From an uncultured Candidatus Melainabacteria bacterium (GTDB lineage Bacteria; Cyanobacteriota; Vampirovibrionia; Gastranaerophilales; Gastranaerophilaceae), in contig CALEJY010000207.1 in assembly GCA_937898445.1 (NCBI GenBank), positions 1 through 11,289 of the forward strand: a stretch of DNA of 11,289 nucleotides. Reading direction: 5' to 3'. This document shows, piece by piece, positions 1-5,105 of this stretch (the stretch's first letter is position 1; each line of letters begins with the position of its first letter). Below the pieces are notes generated by a model. That model saw only the letters and a program-made list of their open reading frames with translations, ran no database searches and was not told where the DNA came from. The position numbers were made by a program, and so were the translations under genes.

Positions 1-103
1 ATTTTCTTGGTTTAGCTGGCCGTCTTGAGCCCGTTAGGACGAGCTGGGCAAGTTCATTGAGGCTATTAAGCCAATCAAGTAAATCAATTTCAATCCACCG
101 ATT
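1..103 (-). pseudogene. Coding-like fragment without a start codon, cut by the left edge
   Basis: Thirty-four codons are open on the minus strand from just after a TAA (104-106) to the left edge. They translate to a hydrophilic peptide that looks coding: NRWIEIDLLDWLNSL near the start and VLTGSRRPAKPRK at the edge. It has no ATG, GTG or TTG start. The frame that follows the 42-aa ORF (145-273) passes its stop and runs through NDYDLQKGLTK. A -1 shift at the AAAA around 101-104 would join it to this fragment. The parts may therefore be remnants of one decayed or frameshifted gene, or the fragment may be chance. I do not recognise the family. The opposite strand is also open here, so the coding direction is uncertain. 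Confidence 0.2.
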
Positions 104-144
104 TTAGTTAGTCCCTTTTGTAAGTCGTAATCATTGTTTTGTTC

Positions 145-273
145 TTACTTTATGATTCCCTTTATTTTTATTTCTGGAGATTTTACATCAACTCCAATTA
201 CTCTTAGGTATTTTGCGTATAGCTTTTTTCTTTTTTCGCTGAGTAAGTTGTTGTCTTTTTCTTTCTGTTTCAT
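145..273 (-). CDS. Small lysine-rich protein of unknown function (42 aa)
   Basis: The ATG at 273 is preceded by AAAGGA (282-287) at 8 nt spacing, which is an acceptable ribosome binding site. The product starts MKQKEKDNN and ends IKIKGIIK. It is highly basic (about a third Lys/Arg), has no signal peptide or membrane segment, and probably has a helical N-terminal half. I recognise no family. A Phe-rich plus-strand reading over the same bases is best explained as the antisense shadow of these Lys codons. It lies about 435 bp downstream of the CxxC protein gene on the same strand and probably has its own promoter, though I found no strong one. It could also be the 5' part of a broken gene that continues to the left edge. 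Confidence 0.4.
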   Translation of the reverse strand: MKQKEKDNNLLSEKRKKLYAKYLRVIGVDVKSPEIKIKGIIK

Positions 274-461
274 CTTATGTATCCTTTCTTTTTTAATATT
301 ATTTCTTCTACCTTTATTCTGAAATTTTGCACAAAACTACCTAAGACCTATATCATTAGTCTGATTTGGTCTGTTTTATATTTTATAGTTCCGGCGTTCT
401 TTATGCTCTTATTCTGAATCAAACATACTGCTTTTTCAAAAATAACGTGCCTTTTAGCCAA

Positions 462-494
462 TGTAGATTTTCCTCAAAATCAGAAAAATCTACA
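462..494. repeat. Perfect 10-bp inverted repeat with a nested alternative hairpin
   Basis: TGTAGATTTT (462-471) pairs perfectly with AAAATCTACA (485-494) across a 13-nt loop. The loop also contains AAAATC, which can pair with the GATTTT of the left arm over a 4-nt CCTC loop, so two mutually exclusive foldings exist. There is no T-run beside it, so it is not a typical intrinsic terminator. It could be a protein-binding dyad or a structured RNA element. Confidence 0.55.
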
Positions 495-543
495 ACGCTA
501 TAATATCAGTGAATATTAGCACTAAAAAAAAGGAGAAAATTAA

Positions 544-573
544 GCGAATTTTTGCGGATTTTTGCTGATTTTA
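544..573. repeat. Three tandem 10-bp units (GCGGATTTTT-like)
   Basis: Three consecutive units read GCGAATTTTT, GCGGATTTTT and GCTGATTTTA. The period is close to one DNA helical turn and each unit has a T-tract in phase, which would favour intrinsic curvature. Function is unknown. It may be an iteron-like protein-binding array or simple low-complexity sequence. With only three units, chance is not excluded. Confidence 0.4.
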
Positions 574-708
574 CACATTAATTCTGTTAAAATTCGTCTA
601 TTTTTAGATACAAATCTTTACAAATTGCAGTAGCAAAATACAGCTCAAACTTAAACAGCGACTGTATTCAACACGAATTGCAAATTTTTTAATTTATATG
701 TGTGATGA

Positions 709-1845
709 TTATTCATCCAAGTCTTTTATTACAATTTCATCCGTAAAACATATATCTAGTAATTCTTTTATGATTTGAACTTGTTCTTTATTACTATCAT
801 CTTTTATTAGCCTTAACAAAGCTTCTTTTCTTCTTTTTCTTAAGTCTGCAAGTCTTTCGTTATCTTTATACTTAATAGAAGATATAAGCCTATTAAAATC
901 TGTATACTTAAGTTGTTGATTTTTAGTTGTTTCCTTTAACTTATTTAATTCTTCCAATAAGTTTTTGCAATTATCACATTTTTTCTTTTCATTTTTTTTA
1001 TTAAAATCTGGTTCACACCAATGACAAGGTTCAAGTATATAATCATAACTTAATGCTTTTACTAAACTTTTATGGGTTCCTTTAAATACCTCTTTTGTTG
1101 TTGGGGTAAAAGTCATTCCATTTTCGGTTATTTTATAAGAAAGGTTTAGTGTTCTTCCGATTAGAAATTTAAAACCAGTTTGAGGCTCTATAATATGTGG
1201 ATATCTATTAGTATTCACAAGCTTGTAAAACTTTGACGCAATATCATACATTGCTTCATTTTCTTTGTTTATTTCAAGTTTTACAACATTATCCTTATTA
1301 AAGCAGTAGTAAAAATGATGCTCCGTGTAGTTGTTAATAATTAAATTGAATATTGTTTTTAGGTCATCTTCTGATAAATACTTATCATTTAATTTAGTAA
1401 TATCACATGTTTTTCCTGTACATGCTTCCATTCCTTTTTTTAATATTGATAAAAATTTCTCAAAATCTTTTTGTTCTTCTTGTGAATATTTAGTTTGATC
1501 TCCAAACATAAAACCATAATTATAAAAGCAGATAGCAATTGCTTTTAGGTGAAGACATACAATCCCGGCAAGAATTTTTAAATTAGAATTCGATGAATAA
1601 TCACAAGCAAAATAATAAACCATAAGATAAATAAGTATTGCTTTATTCGCACCCTCAAATTTATTGCCCAAATCATCTAAATCCTTTGAATATTCTTCAT
1701 CAAATATTACACAATTTTTCAGCAACTGCATTATGTCAACATCACTTGCATACCGTATTAACATATGTAGTATATTTGAAACTTCAATTGGATTATTTAT
1801 TTCTCTACGGAAGTTTTTTTCGGTTTCATTCAAATTGCTATTCAT
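709..1845 (-). CDS. Unrecognised 378-aa protein with a CxxC-x12-CxxC putative zinc motif
   Basis: I recognise no family. Numbering from the chosen ATG, the N-terminal third is helical. A hydrophobic stretch at about 68-114 (around KAILIYLMVYYFACDY and IVCLHLKAIAICFYNYGFMF) could be buried helices or one or two membrane segments. A C-terminal motif CHWC at 274-277 and CDNC at 290-293 gives CxxC-x12-CxxC, typical of a structural zinc site. A Lys/Glu-rich, probably coiled-coil tail follows (about 294-360), ending in an acidic DLDE. The frame can extend six codons to a TTG at 1863, but that lies upstream of an extended -10 box and lacks a ribosome binding site, so I chose ATG 1845. It lies 67 bp downstream of the serine recombinase on the same strand. 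Its place beside a BREX operon makes a defence or cargo role plausible, but this is inferred from position only. Confidence 0.75.
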   Translation of the reverse strand: MNSNLNETEKNFRREINNPIEVSNILHMLIRYASDVDIMQLLKNCVIFDEEYSKDLDDLGNKFEGANKAILIYLMVYYFACDYSSNSNLKILAGIVCLHLKAIAICFYNYGFMFGDQTKYSQEEQKDFEKFLSILKKGMEACTGKTCDITKLNDKYLSEDDLKTIFNLIINNYTEHHFYYCFNKDNVVKLEINKENEAMYDIASKFYKLVNTNRYPHIIEPQTGFKFLIGRTLNLSYKITENGMTFTPTTKEVFKGTHKSLVKALSYDYILEPCHWCEPDFNKKNEKKKCDNCKNLLEELNKLKETTKNQQLKYTDFNRLISSIKYKDNERLADLRKRRKEALLRLIKDDSNKEQVQIIKELLDICFTDEIVIKDLDE

Positions 1846-1851
1846 AGCCTT

Positions 1852-1860
1852 ATTATAACA
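1852..1860 (-). promoter_or_regulatory. Extended -10 promoter for the CxxC protein gene
   Basis: On the minus strand, TGT followed directly by a perfect TATAAT occupies 1860-1852, an extended -10 (TGn-TATAAT). Only six bases (AAGGCT) separate it from the ATG at 1845, so transcription would begin at or next to the start codon and the mRNA would be leaderless or nearly so. No good -35 lies at 17-18 bp (GCTAAT or AGCTAA), as expected for an extended -10 promoter. In an AT-rich genome a chance TATAAT is possible. The alternative is read-through from the recombinase gene. Confidence 0.45.
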
Positions 1861-1887
1861 CAAGCTATGATTGTATTAGCTAATTCC

Positions 1888-1915
1888 TAAATAGTACGAA
1901 TATTCGTACTATTTA
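1888..1915. repeat. Perfect 28-bp palindrome over the recombinase stop codon
   Basis: Fourteen bases ending ...TACGAAT (1888-1901) are followed at once by their exact reverse complement starting ATTCGTA... (1902-1915). The palindrome includes the recombinase stop codon (TAA, 1913-1915). It carries the TTCGTA core of the repeats upstream of the recombinase (2551-2675), with the half-sites pointing outward instead of inward. As RNA it could form an 11-12 bp hairpin, but neither side has a T-run, so a plain intrinsic terminator is unlikely. A recombinase or regulator binding site is the more interesting reading. Confidence 0.7.
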
Positions 1916-2518
1916 ATCGTACTTTTTAGCCAGTTTATAAAAAGAAGTCGGTTTTAAGTTTAACTGTTTCATTGCTTCTCTGGCAGTGATGGCACTGGAT
2001 TTCCAGACTTTGTAAACATTATCCCAATTCTCTGGGTACTCAATTGGAGGCTTACCAAGACGTTTACCTTTTTCTTTTGCTAGTTTGATACCCTCTGCTT
2101 GTCGTTGTTTTATAAAAGCACGTTCTTGTTCTGCAACGTAGCTTAATAGTTGTAGAACAATATCGGAAATTACCTCACCAATTAAACCTTCTGTTCTTGT
2201 GGTATCCAATACCGGCATATCAAGAACTTTAATGTTAGCTTTGATTTCTCTTGTAATTTCACGCCATTCTTCACAAATCTGTTTGTAATTACGCCCTAAG
2301 CGGTCTATCGATTTGATTACAAGAATGTCGCCTTCTCTTAGTTGAACTTTTAATGCTTGATATTGTGGTCGGTCGAAATTTTTACCGGAACATTTGTCTA
2401 CAAAAATATCTCGTTCGTTAATTCCAAGTTCCAGCATTGCTTCTAATTGCCTATATTCTTTTTGGTCGGTTGAAGATACTCGACAATAACCAAATGTTTT
2501 AGAATTAATATTCGCCAT
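1913..2518 (-). CDS. Serine recombinase, Tn3 resolvase/DNA invertase family
   Basis: Site-specific recombinase that cleaves DNA through a serine-phosphate bond and resolves or inverts DNA between short dyad sites. Numbering from the chosen start, the N-terminal catalytic domain opens with GYCRVSSTDQ, where Arg13 and the first Ser (Ser15) are the expected catalytic residues. IDRLGRN at about 71-77 supplies the conserved arginine pair. The long E-helix follows (ERAFIKQRQAEGIKLA, about 132-147), then a basic linker and a C-terminal helix-turn-helix (about 168-198, with SAITAREAMKQLNLKPTSFY). The 201-aa length fits a small resolvase or invertase. An ATG two codons upstream (2524) abuts the AGGGAG Shine-Dalgarno (2525-2530) with no spacing, whereas the ATG at 2518 has 6 nt, as at its neighbours. 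A res-like array lies upstream, which favours resolvase over invertase. No transposase is visible, so the parent element is unknown. Confidence 0.92.
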   Translation of the reverse strand: MANINSKTFGYCRVSSTDQKEYRQLEAMLELGINERDIFVDKCSGKNFDRPQYQALKVQLREGDILVIKSIDRLGRNYKQICEEWREITREIKANIKVLDMPVLDTTRTEGLIGEVISDIVLQLLSYVAEQERAFIKQRQAEGIKLAKEKGKRLGKPPIEYPENWDNVYKVWKSSAITAREAMKQLNLKPTSFYKLAKKYD

Positions 2519-2550
2519 ATTCATCTCCCTGCTTGAGTTTTAGCATCTAC

Positions 2551-2578
2551 AGTCTAACGCGCTATTCGTAAAAGTCAA
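2551..2578 (-). promoter_or_regulatory. Likely recombinase promoter, overlapping a res subsite
   Basis: On the minus strand, TTGACT (2578-2573) and TAGACT (2556-2551) are separated by 16 bp. That gives 5/6 and 4/6 matches to the -35 and -10 consensus, and a short leader ending in the AGGGAG ribosome binding site. The spacer contains the TTACGAAT recombinase-type half-site, so binding of the recombinase would block RNA polymerase and repress its own gene, as Tn3-family resolvases do. Confidence 0.5.
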
Positions 2579-2675
2579 GATTTTAGGTGAACATTCGTAA
2601 AGTGTAATTTGGAAGATTTACGAACAGAATTTTAAGCAAAAATCAACTGTTCGTTAGAGTACACTCTTACGAACA
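2551..2675. other. Putative res (resolution) site with three dyad subsites
   Basis: Between the divergent recombinase and small coiled-coil genes there are repeated TTCGTWA motifs. Subsite I (2648-2675) is 28 bp: TGTTCGTTAGAG and CTCTTACGAACA, inverted 12-bp arms with one mismatch around TACA. Subsite II (about 2592-2625) has ATTCGTAAA and TTTACGAAC inverted with a 15-bp gap, about 34 bp in all. Subsite III (about 2551-2575) is about 25 bp with a weaker dyad, CTAACG and ATTCGTAA, whose halves point outward. Sizes and order (I distal, III next to the gene) match the 28/34/25-bp layout known for Tn3-family res sites. Crossover would be at the centre of subsite I, about 2661/2662. The repeats are seen directly. 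The res function is inferred from layout and neighbour. Confidence 0.7.
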
Positions 2676-2745
2676 CAAAATCAAACAACAAAAATCGTTA
2701 GTGAATTTTTTTATTAAAATATACAGACAAGATTTGAGGTACCAA

Positions 2746-2913
2746 ATGAACGATAAAATTATTTCATTAGAAATCAAATTAGAGGAAAAACGACATGAAA
2801 TAGAGTTGCAGAAAATTGAGTACCTAAAACTTGTTGAAGAAATTCAGAATCAAAAAAGACTTGACGATTTATATAAACAGAAAAAAGCTTTGCTACTTGA
2901 TACTTTTACTTAA
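2746..2913 (+). CDS. Small coiled-coil protein of unknown function (55 aa)
   Basis: The ATG at 2746 has GAGG (2736-2739) at exactly 6 nt spacing. An in-frame GTG at 2701 would add 15 residues but has no ribosome binding site, so I chose the ATG. The product, starting MNDKIISLEIKLEEKR and ending LLLDTFT, is almost entirely charged heptad-like helix (alternating Leu/Ile with Glu/Lys), so a short coiled coil or dimerisation helix is expected, without membrane segment or signal. I recognise no family. It is transcribed away from the recombinase, begins about 70 bp beyond the res-like array, and ends about 40 bp before an intrinsic terminator. It could be a small regulator, a partner protein of the recombinase module, or a remnant of a larger protein. 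Confidence 0.6.
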   Translation: MNDKIISLEIKLEEKRHEIELQKIEYLKLVEEIQNQKRLDDLYKQKKALLLDTFT

Positions 2914-2952
2914 CATATACTTATCACTGTGCAAATATCATAAAATGGCACC

Positions 2953-2990
2953 GGGAGAGGTTTACTAGGGAGGCTCTCCCTTTTCTTTAT
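2953..2990 (+). terminator. Intrinsic terminator of the small coiled-coil gene
   Basis: Two alternative GC-rich stems end at the same T-rich tract (TTTTCTTT, 2981-2988). One is AGGGAG (2967-2972) with CTCCCT (2976-2981) over a GCT loop. The other is GGGAGAG (2953-2959) with CTCTCCC (2974-2980). It lies about 40 bp after the small ORF on the same strand. In the opposite direction no T-run follows, so it is not obviously a terminator for the BREX operon. Confidence 0.75.
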
Positions 2991-3004
2991 TCAAATAAAG
3001 AGAA
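2981..3004. repeat. AT-rich inverted repeat between convergent genes
   Basis: CTTTATT (2985-2991) and AATAAAG (2994-3000) are exact inverted repeats around CA. Pairing extends outward, with one G-T wobble, to about 2981-3004. It overlaps the T-tract of the plus-strand terminator and lies 37 bp beyond the brxL stop. It could slow or end transcription from the BREX side, but no T-run follows on the minus strand, so the role is uncertain. Confidence 0.4.
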
Positions 3005-3040
3005 CATTTGTATATCTCAAACGTCCTCTAAATAATTCTG

Positions 3041-5083
3041 TTATTGTTTAATATAAGTAATCTCTGTCCTTTTACAAGGTCTATATTTTTGTACTCTTGT
3101 AGTAAACTGAAAGGCGTCTTTTCGTTCACAATTTTGGTAGATATCTAATCCTCTATCCAAAATAATTTTCCAACCATTATCAATAACCAAACTTCTTGCA
3201 TGGATTGTCGAATCAAATGAATAGGAAAAATCAATTCCCATTTGGAAGCAAGATTCTCTAATTGTAGCTAAATTTTCTTCTTGTTGAGAATCCAAATACT
3301 CGTCTCTTCCTGTTATCAGTTCAATTTTGACTTCATCTTCATCAGATTTAAGTTTTTCAACAACTTCAAGAAACTCCATGAGATTAAGTGTTTGATAAAA
3401 GTTTCTTATATAAGCATCTGTAATTGTTATTTGGCTTGCTCCTTTAATATAGTCTCCAAATAATTCTTCATAAGTAATACCGGTCTGATTTTCTTCAATT
3501 ATAATATGTTGTTCTTTTAGTTCTTTTTTCTCTTCTTTAACTATAATTGGTTGAGTTTCTACCACTGGAGCTTGTTGGACATCTGAAGCTTCTTGTAAAG
3601 TTGAAGAATTAGGATTATACAAATTCTTGTATTGAATTTCTTCTAAGGTTTTAACTTCAATTTTCTCTCCGGAATTTTTAGTGTAAGAGAAATCAACAGC
3701 CGGAAGGGTTGAGTCTATTCTTAGAATTTGGTCTTTAACCCTTTTTCTACCCTCCATTGCAAATTTTAAAAGTTCTTCAATTTCTTCATTTGTAGCCTTT
3801 TTATGAGGGAAGATAATTTTCATTAACCCAGAGAAAGTTTTTCTGATACCATCTCTATCTCTTGTTGAAATATCAGAAGATAATTCTAAAGCTTGTTTGT
3901 ATTCGTTAGAATAATCGAAATTACGAAGAGCTTTCAATGCTTCTGCATAATAATCAACCACAAAGCCATATCCGTTAGAAAATAATTCATTTCTGATTAC
4001 ATCAATTTCCCAACCCGGAATGTAAAAATGAAGTCTGTCTAAAAATGCTGAATCTAAATATTGTGGCGGCAATTCTTCAAACAAGTTCGAATGTTTAAGC
4101 ATATAAGGAACGTTGTGCTTAGTATTACCGATAAATGTCATAGAAGCTTCAGCATTAAGTGTTTCTACACCTCTTGAAAAAGATTGGTTAGCCATATAAC
4201 CTTTCATAATATCTACAAGTGCTTTATCAACTTTCTTGGAGCTTCCGGCAAATTCATCAAACGCAATATTGTCCCAATATCCTACAAGTCCGATATCGTG
4301 TTTTCTTGAATTATTTACAAATAGCTTTGCGGCTGAAACTTCACCACCGGAAATTAATGTTCCATGAGGTGAAAATTCTGTATAAATATGAGATTTACCG
4401 GTTCCTTTAGGCCCTAATTCTACTAGGTTATAATTTCTTTCACAGAAAGGAATTAAACGCACTAATTGAAGAAGTTTGTTTCTCTTACTAAGCATTTCAG
4501 GATTGAAGCCAATGCTTTGGAGAGTTAAATCAATCCATTCTTCTGTTGTAAATTGTTCACGTTTTGTGATGTAATCTTCCAAATCAAATTGAGATAACTG
4601 AATAGGTTTAACCGATTGTAATATCCAAGGGATTGTTTTAGCTTCATCGCTATAGAGATATTCAATATCTGCTAGACACCAAACACCTGAAACAAGTAAT
4701 CTTGGGTGTTTTTTGTTTACCGTAACAGAATCTATAATTACATTATTGATACCAAGATTGGCAAAACTTGCTCTGTAACAATCGTTCTTTTCATCTAGTT
4801 TTGCTTGAATCTTGTCAATGACCTTATAGAAGCCTTTTTCTTTAATGTTTGATTTGATAAGCTCTGCTTCATTTCTATGAACATAGTGTTTTGCAAGAAT
4901 TGTTTTTACGGATTCAATACCTTTACTAATAGCATCTTCGTCATTCGTTGCACAATATTGTCCTAATAAATATTCTAATACATAAGAAGGTACAACGGCA
5001 CAGCCTTTTAACTCTTTAACAAGGTCTTTACGGACTACACAACCTTCAAATACTTCTGTTATTTTTTTATCTAAATCGTTCAT
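3041..5083 (-). CDS. brxL: BREX AAA+ protein BrxL with a variant C-terminus
   Basis: BrxL is the AAA+ component of type 1 BREX phage defence. Family members form ring-like multimers on DNA and are needed to restrict phage. The N-terminal ~200 residues are the BrxL-type domain. The ATPase core shows Walker A GPKGTGKS at 224-231, a Walker B-like NIAFDEFAG at 272-280 (Asp276, Glu277), a sensor-like FIGNTKH at 317-323 and a probable arginine finger in DRLHFYIPGW (Arg350). A Glu/Lys-rich linker follows at about 490-533. The last ~120 residues (ITYEELFGDYIKGA, then IDNGWKIILDRGLDIYQ around 634-650, with His628) resemble the MIT-C domain, which has a phospholipase-D-like fold. I see no Lon protease Ser/Lys signature. 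The total of 680 aa is normal for BrxL. The start is set by AAGGTGG (5090-5096), 6 nt before the ATG. It is last in the operon, 22 bp after pglZ. Confidence 0.9.
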   Translation of the reverse strand: MNDLDKKITEVFEGCVVRKDLVKELKGCAVVPSYVLEYLLGQYCATNDEDAISKGIESVKTILAKHYVHRNEAELIKSNIKEKGFYKVIDKIQAKLDEKNDCYRASFANLGINNVIIDSVTVNKKHPRLLVSGVWCLADIEYLYSDEAKTIPWILQSVKPIQLSQFDLEDYITKREQFTTEEWIDLTLQSIGFNPEMLSKRNKLLQLVRLIPFCERNYNLVELGPKGTGKSHIYTEFSPHGTLISGGEVSAAKLFVNNSRKHDIGLVGYWDNIAFDEFAGSSKKVDKALVDIMKGYMANQSFSRGVETLNAEASMTFIGNTKHNVPYMLKHSNLFEELPPQYLDSAFLDRLHFYIPGWEIDVIRNELFSNGYGFVVDYYAEALKALRNFDYSNEYKQALELSSDISTRDRDGIRKTFSGLMKIIFPHKKATNEEIEELLKFAMEGRKRVKDQILRIDSTLPAVDFSYTKNSGEKIEVKTLEEIQYKNLYNPNSSTLQEASDVQQAPVVETQPIIVKEEKKELKEQHIIIEENQTGITYEELFGDYIKGASQITITDAYIRNFYQTLNLMEFLEVVEKLKSDEDEVKIELITGRDEYLDSQQEENLATIRESCFQMGIDFSYSFDSTIHARSLVIDNGWKIILDRGLDIYQNCERKDAFQFTTRVQKYRPCKRTEITYIKQ

Positions 5084-5105
5084 TGTTTACCACCTTATGT
5101 TTTTA

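Larger units (their letters stand above)
274..708. other. Intergenic region of about 435 bp without a convincing gene
   Basis: I see no convincing coding frame on either strand. The stretch is very A+T-rich and holds a long hairpin (462-494), a second short hairpin (TAATAT/ATATTA, 501-518), a purine run resembling a ribosome binding site with no start codon after it (521-537), and three tandem 10-bp units (544-573). It follows the 3' end of the CxxC protein gene, but no GC-rich hairpin plus T-run marks a terminator for that gene. It could be regulatory, a replication- or transposition-related end, or eroded DNA. Confidence 0.5.

Noticed and set aside
134..322. Plus-strand 62-aa Phe/Leu-rich open frame
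   Set aside because: No ATG with a ribosome binding site. Its composition is what antisense to Lys codons gives, and the minus-strand 42-aa ORF over the same bases has a Shine-Dalgarno.
1638..1858. Two plus-strand open frames of 64 and 69 aa
   Set aside because: Both lie antisense within the 378-aa gene, have no ribosome binding site and have shadow-like composition.
1846..1863. TTG start at 1863 for the CxxC protein
   Set aside because: It has no ribosome binding site and lies upstream of the extended -10 box. ATG 1845 is the better start.
1888..1915. Reading the 28-bp palindrome as an ordinary rho-independent terminator
   Set aside because: No T-run follows on either strand and the stem is AT-rich. 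It also shares a core with the recombinase repeats.
1913..2524. Prophage or ICE large integrase
   Set aside because: At about 201 aa with a simple C-terminal helix-turn-helix it is a small resolvase/invertase. The recombinase and zinc-ribbon domains of large serine integrases are absent.
2551..2675. Reading the TTCGTWA repeats as a CRISPR array or plasmid iterons
   Set aside because: The repeats are short, alternate in orientation and form dyads of resolvase-site size. There are no long direct repeats with uniform spacers.
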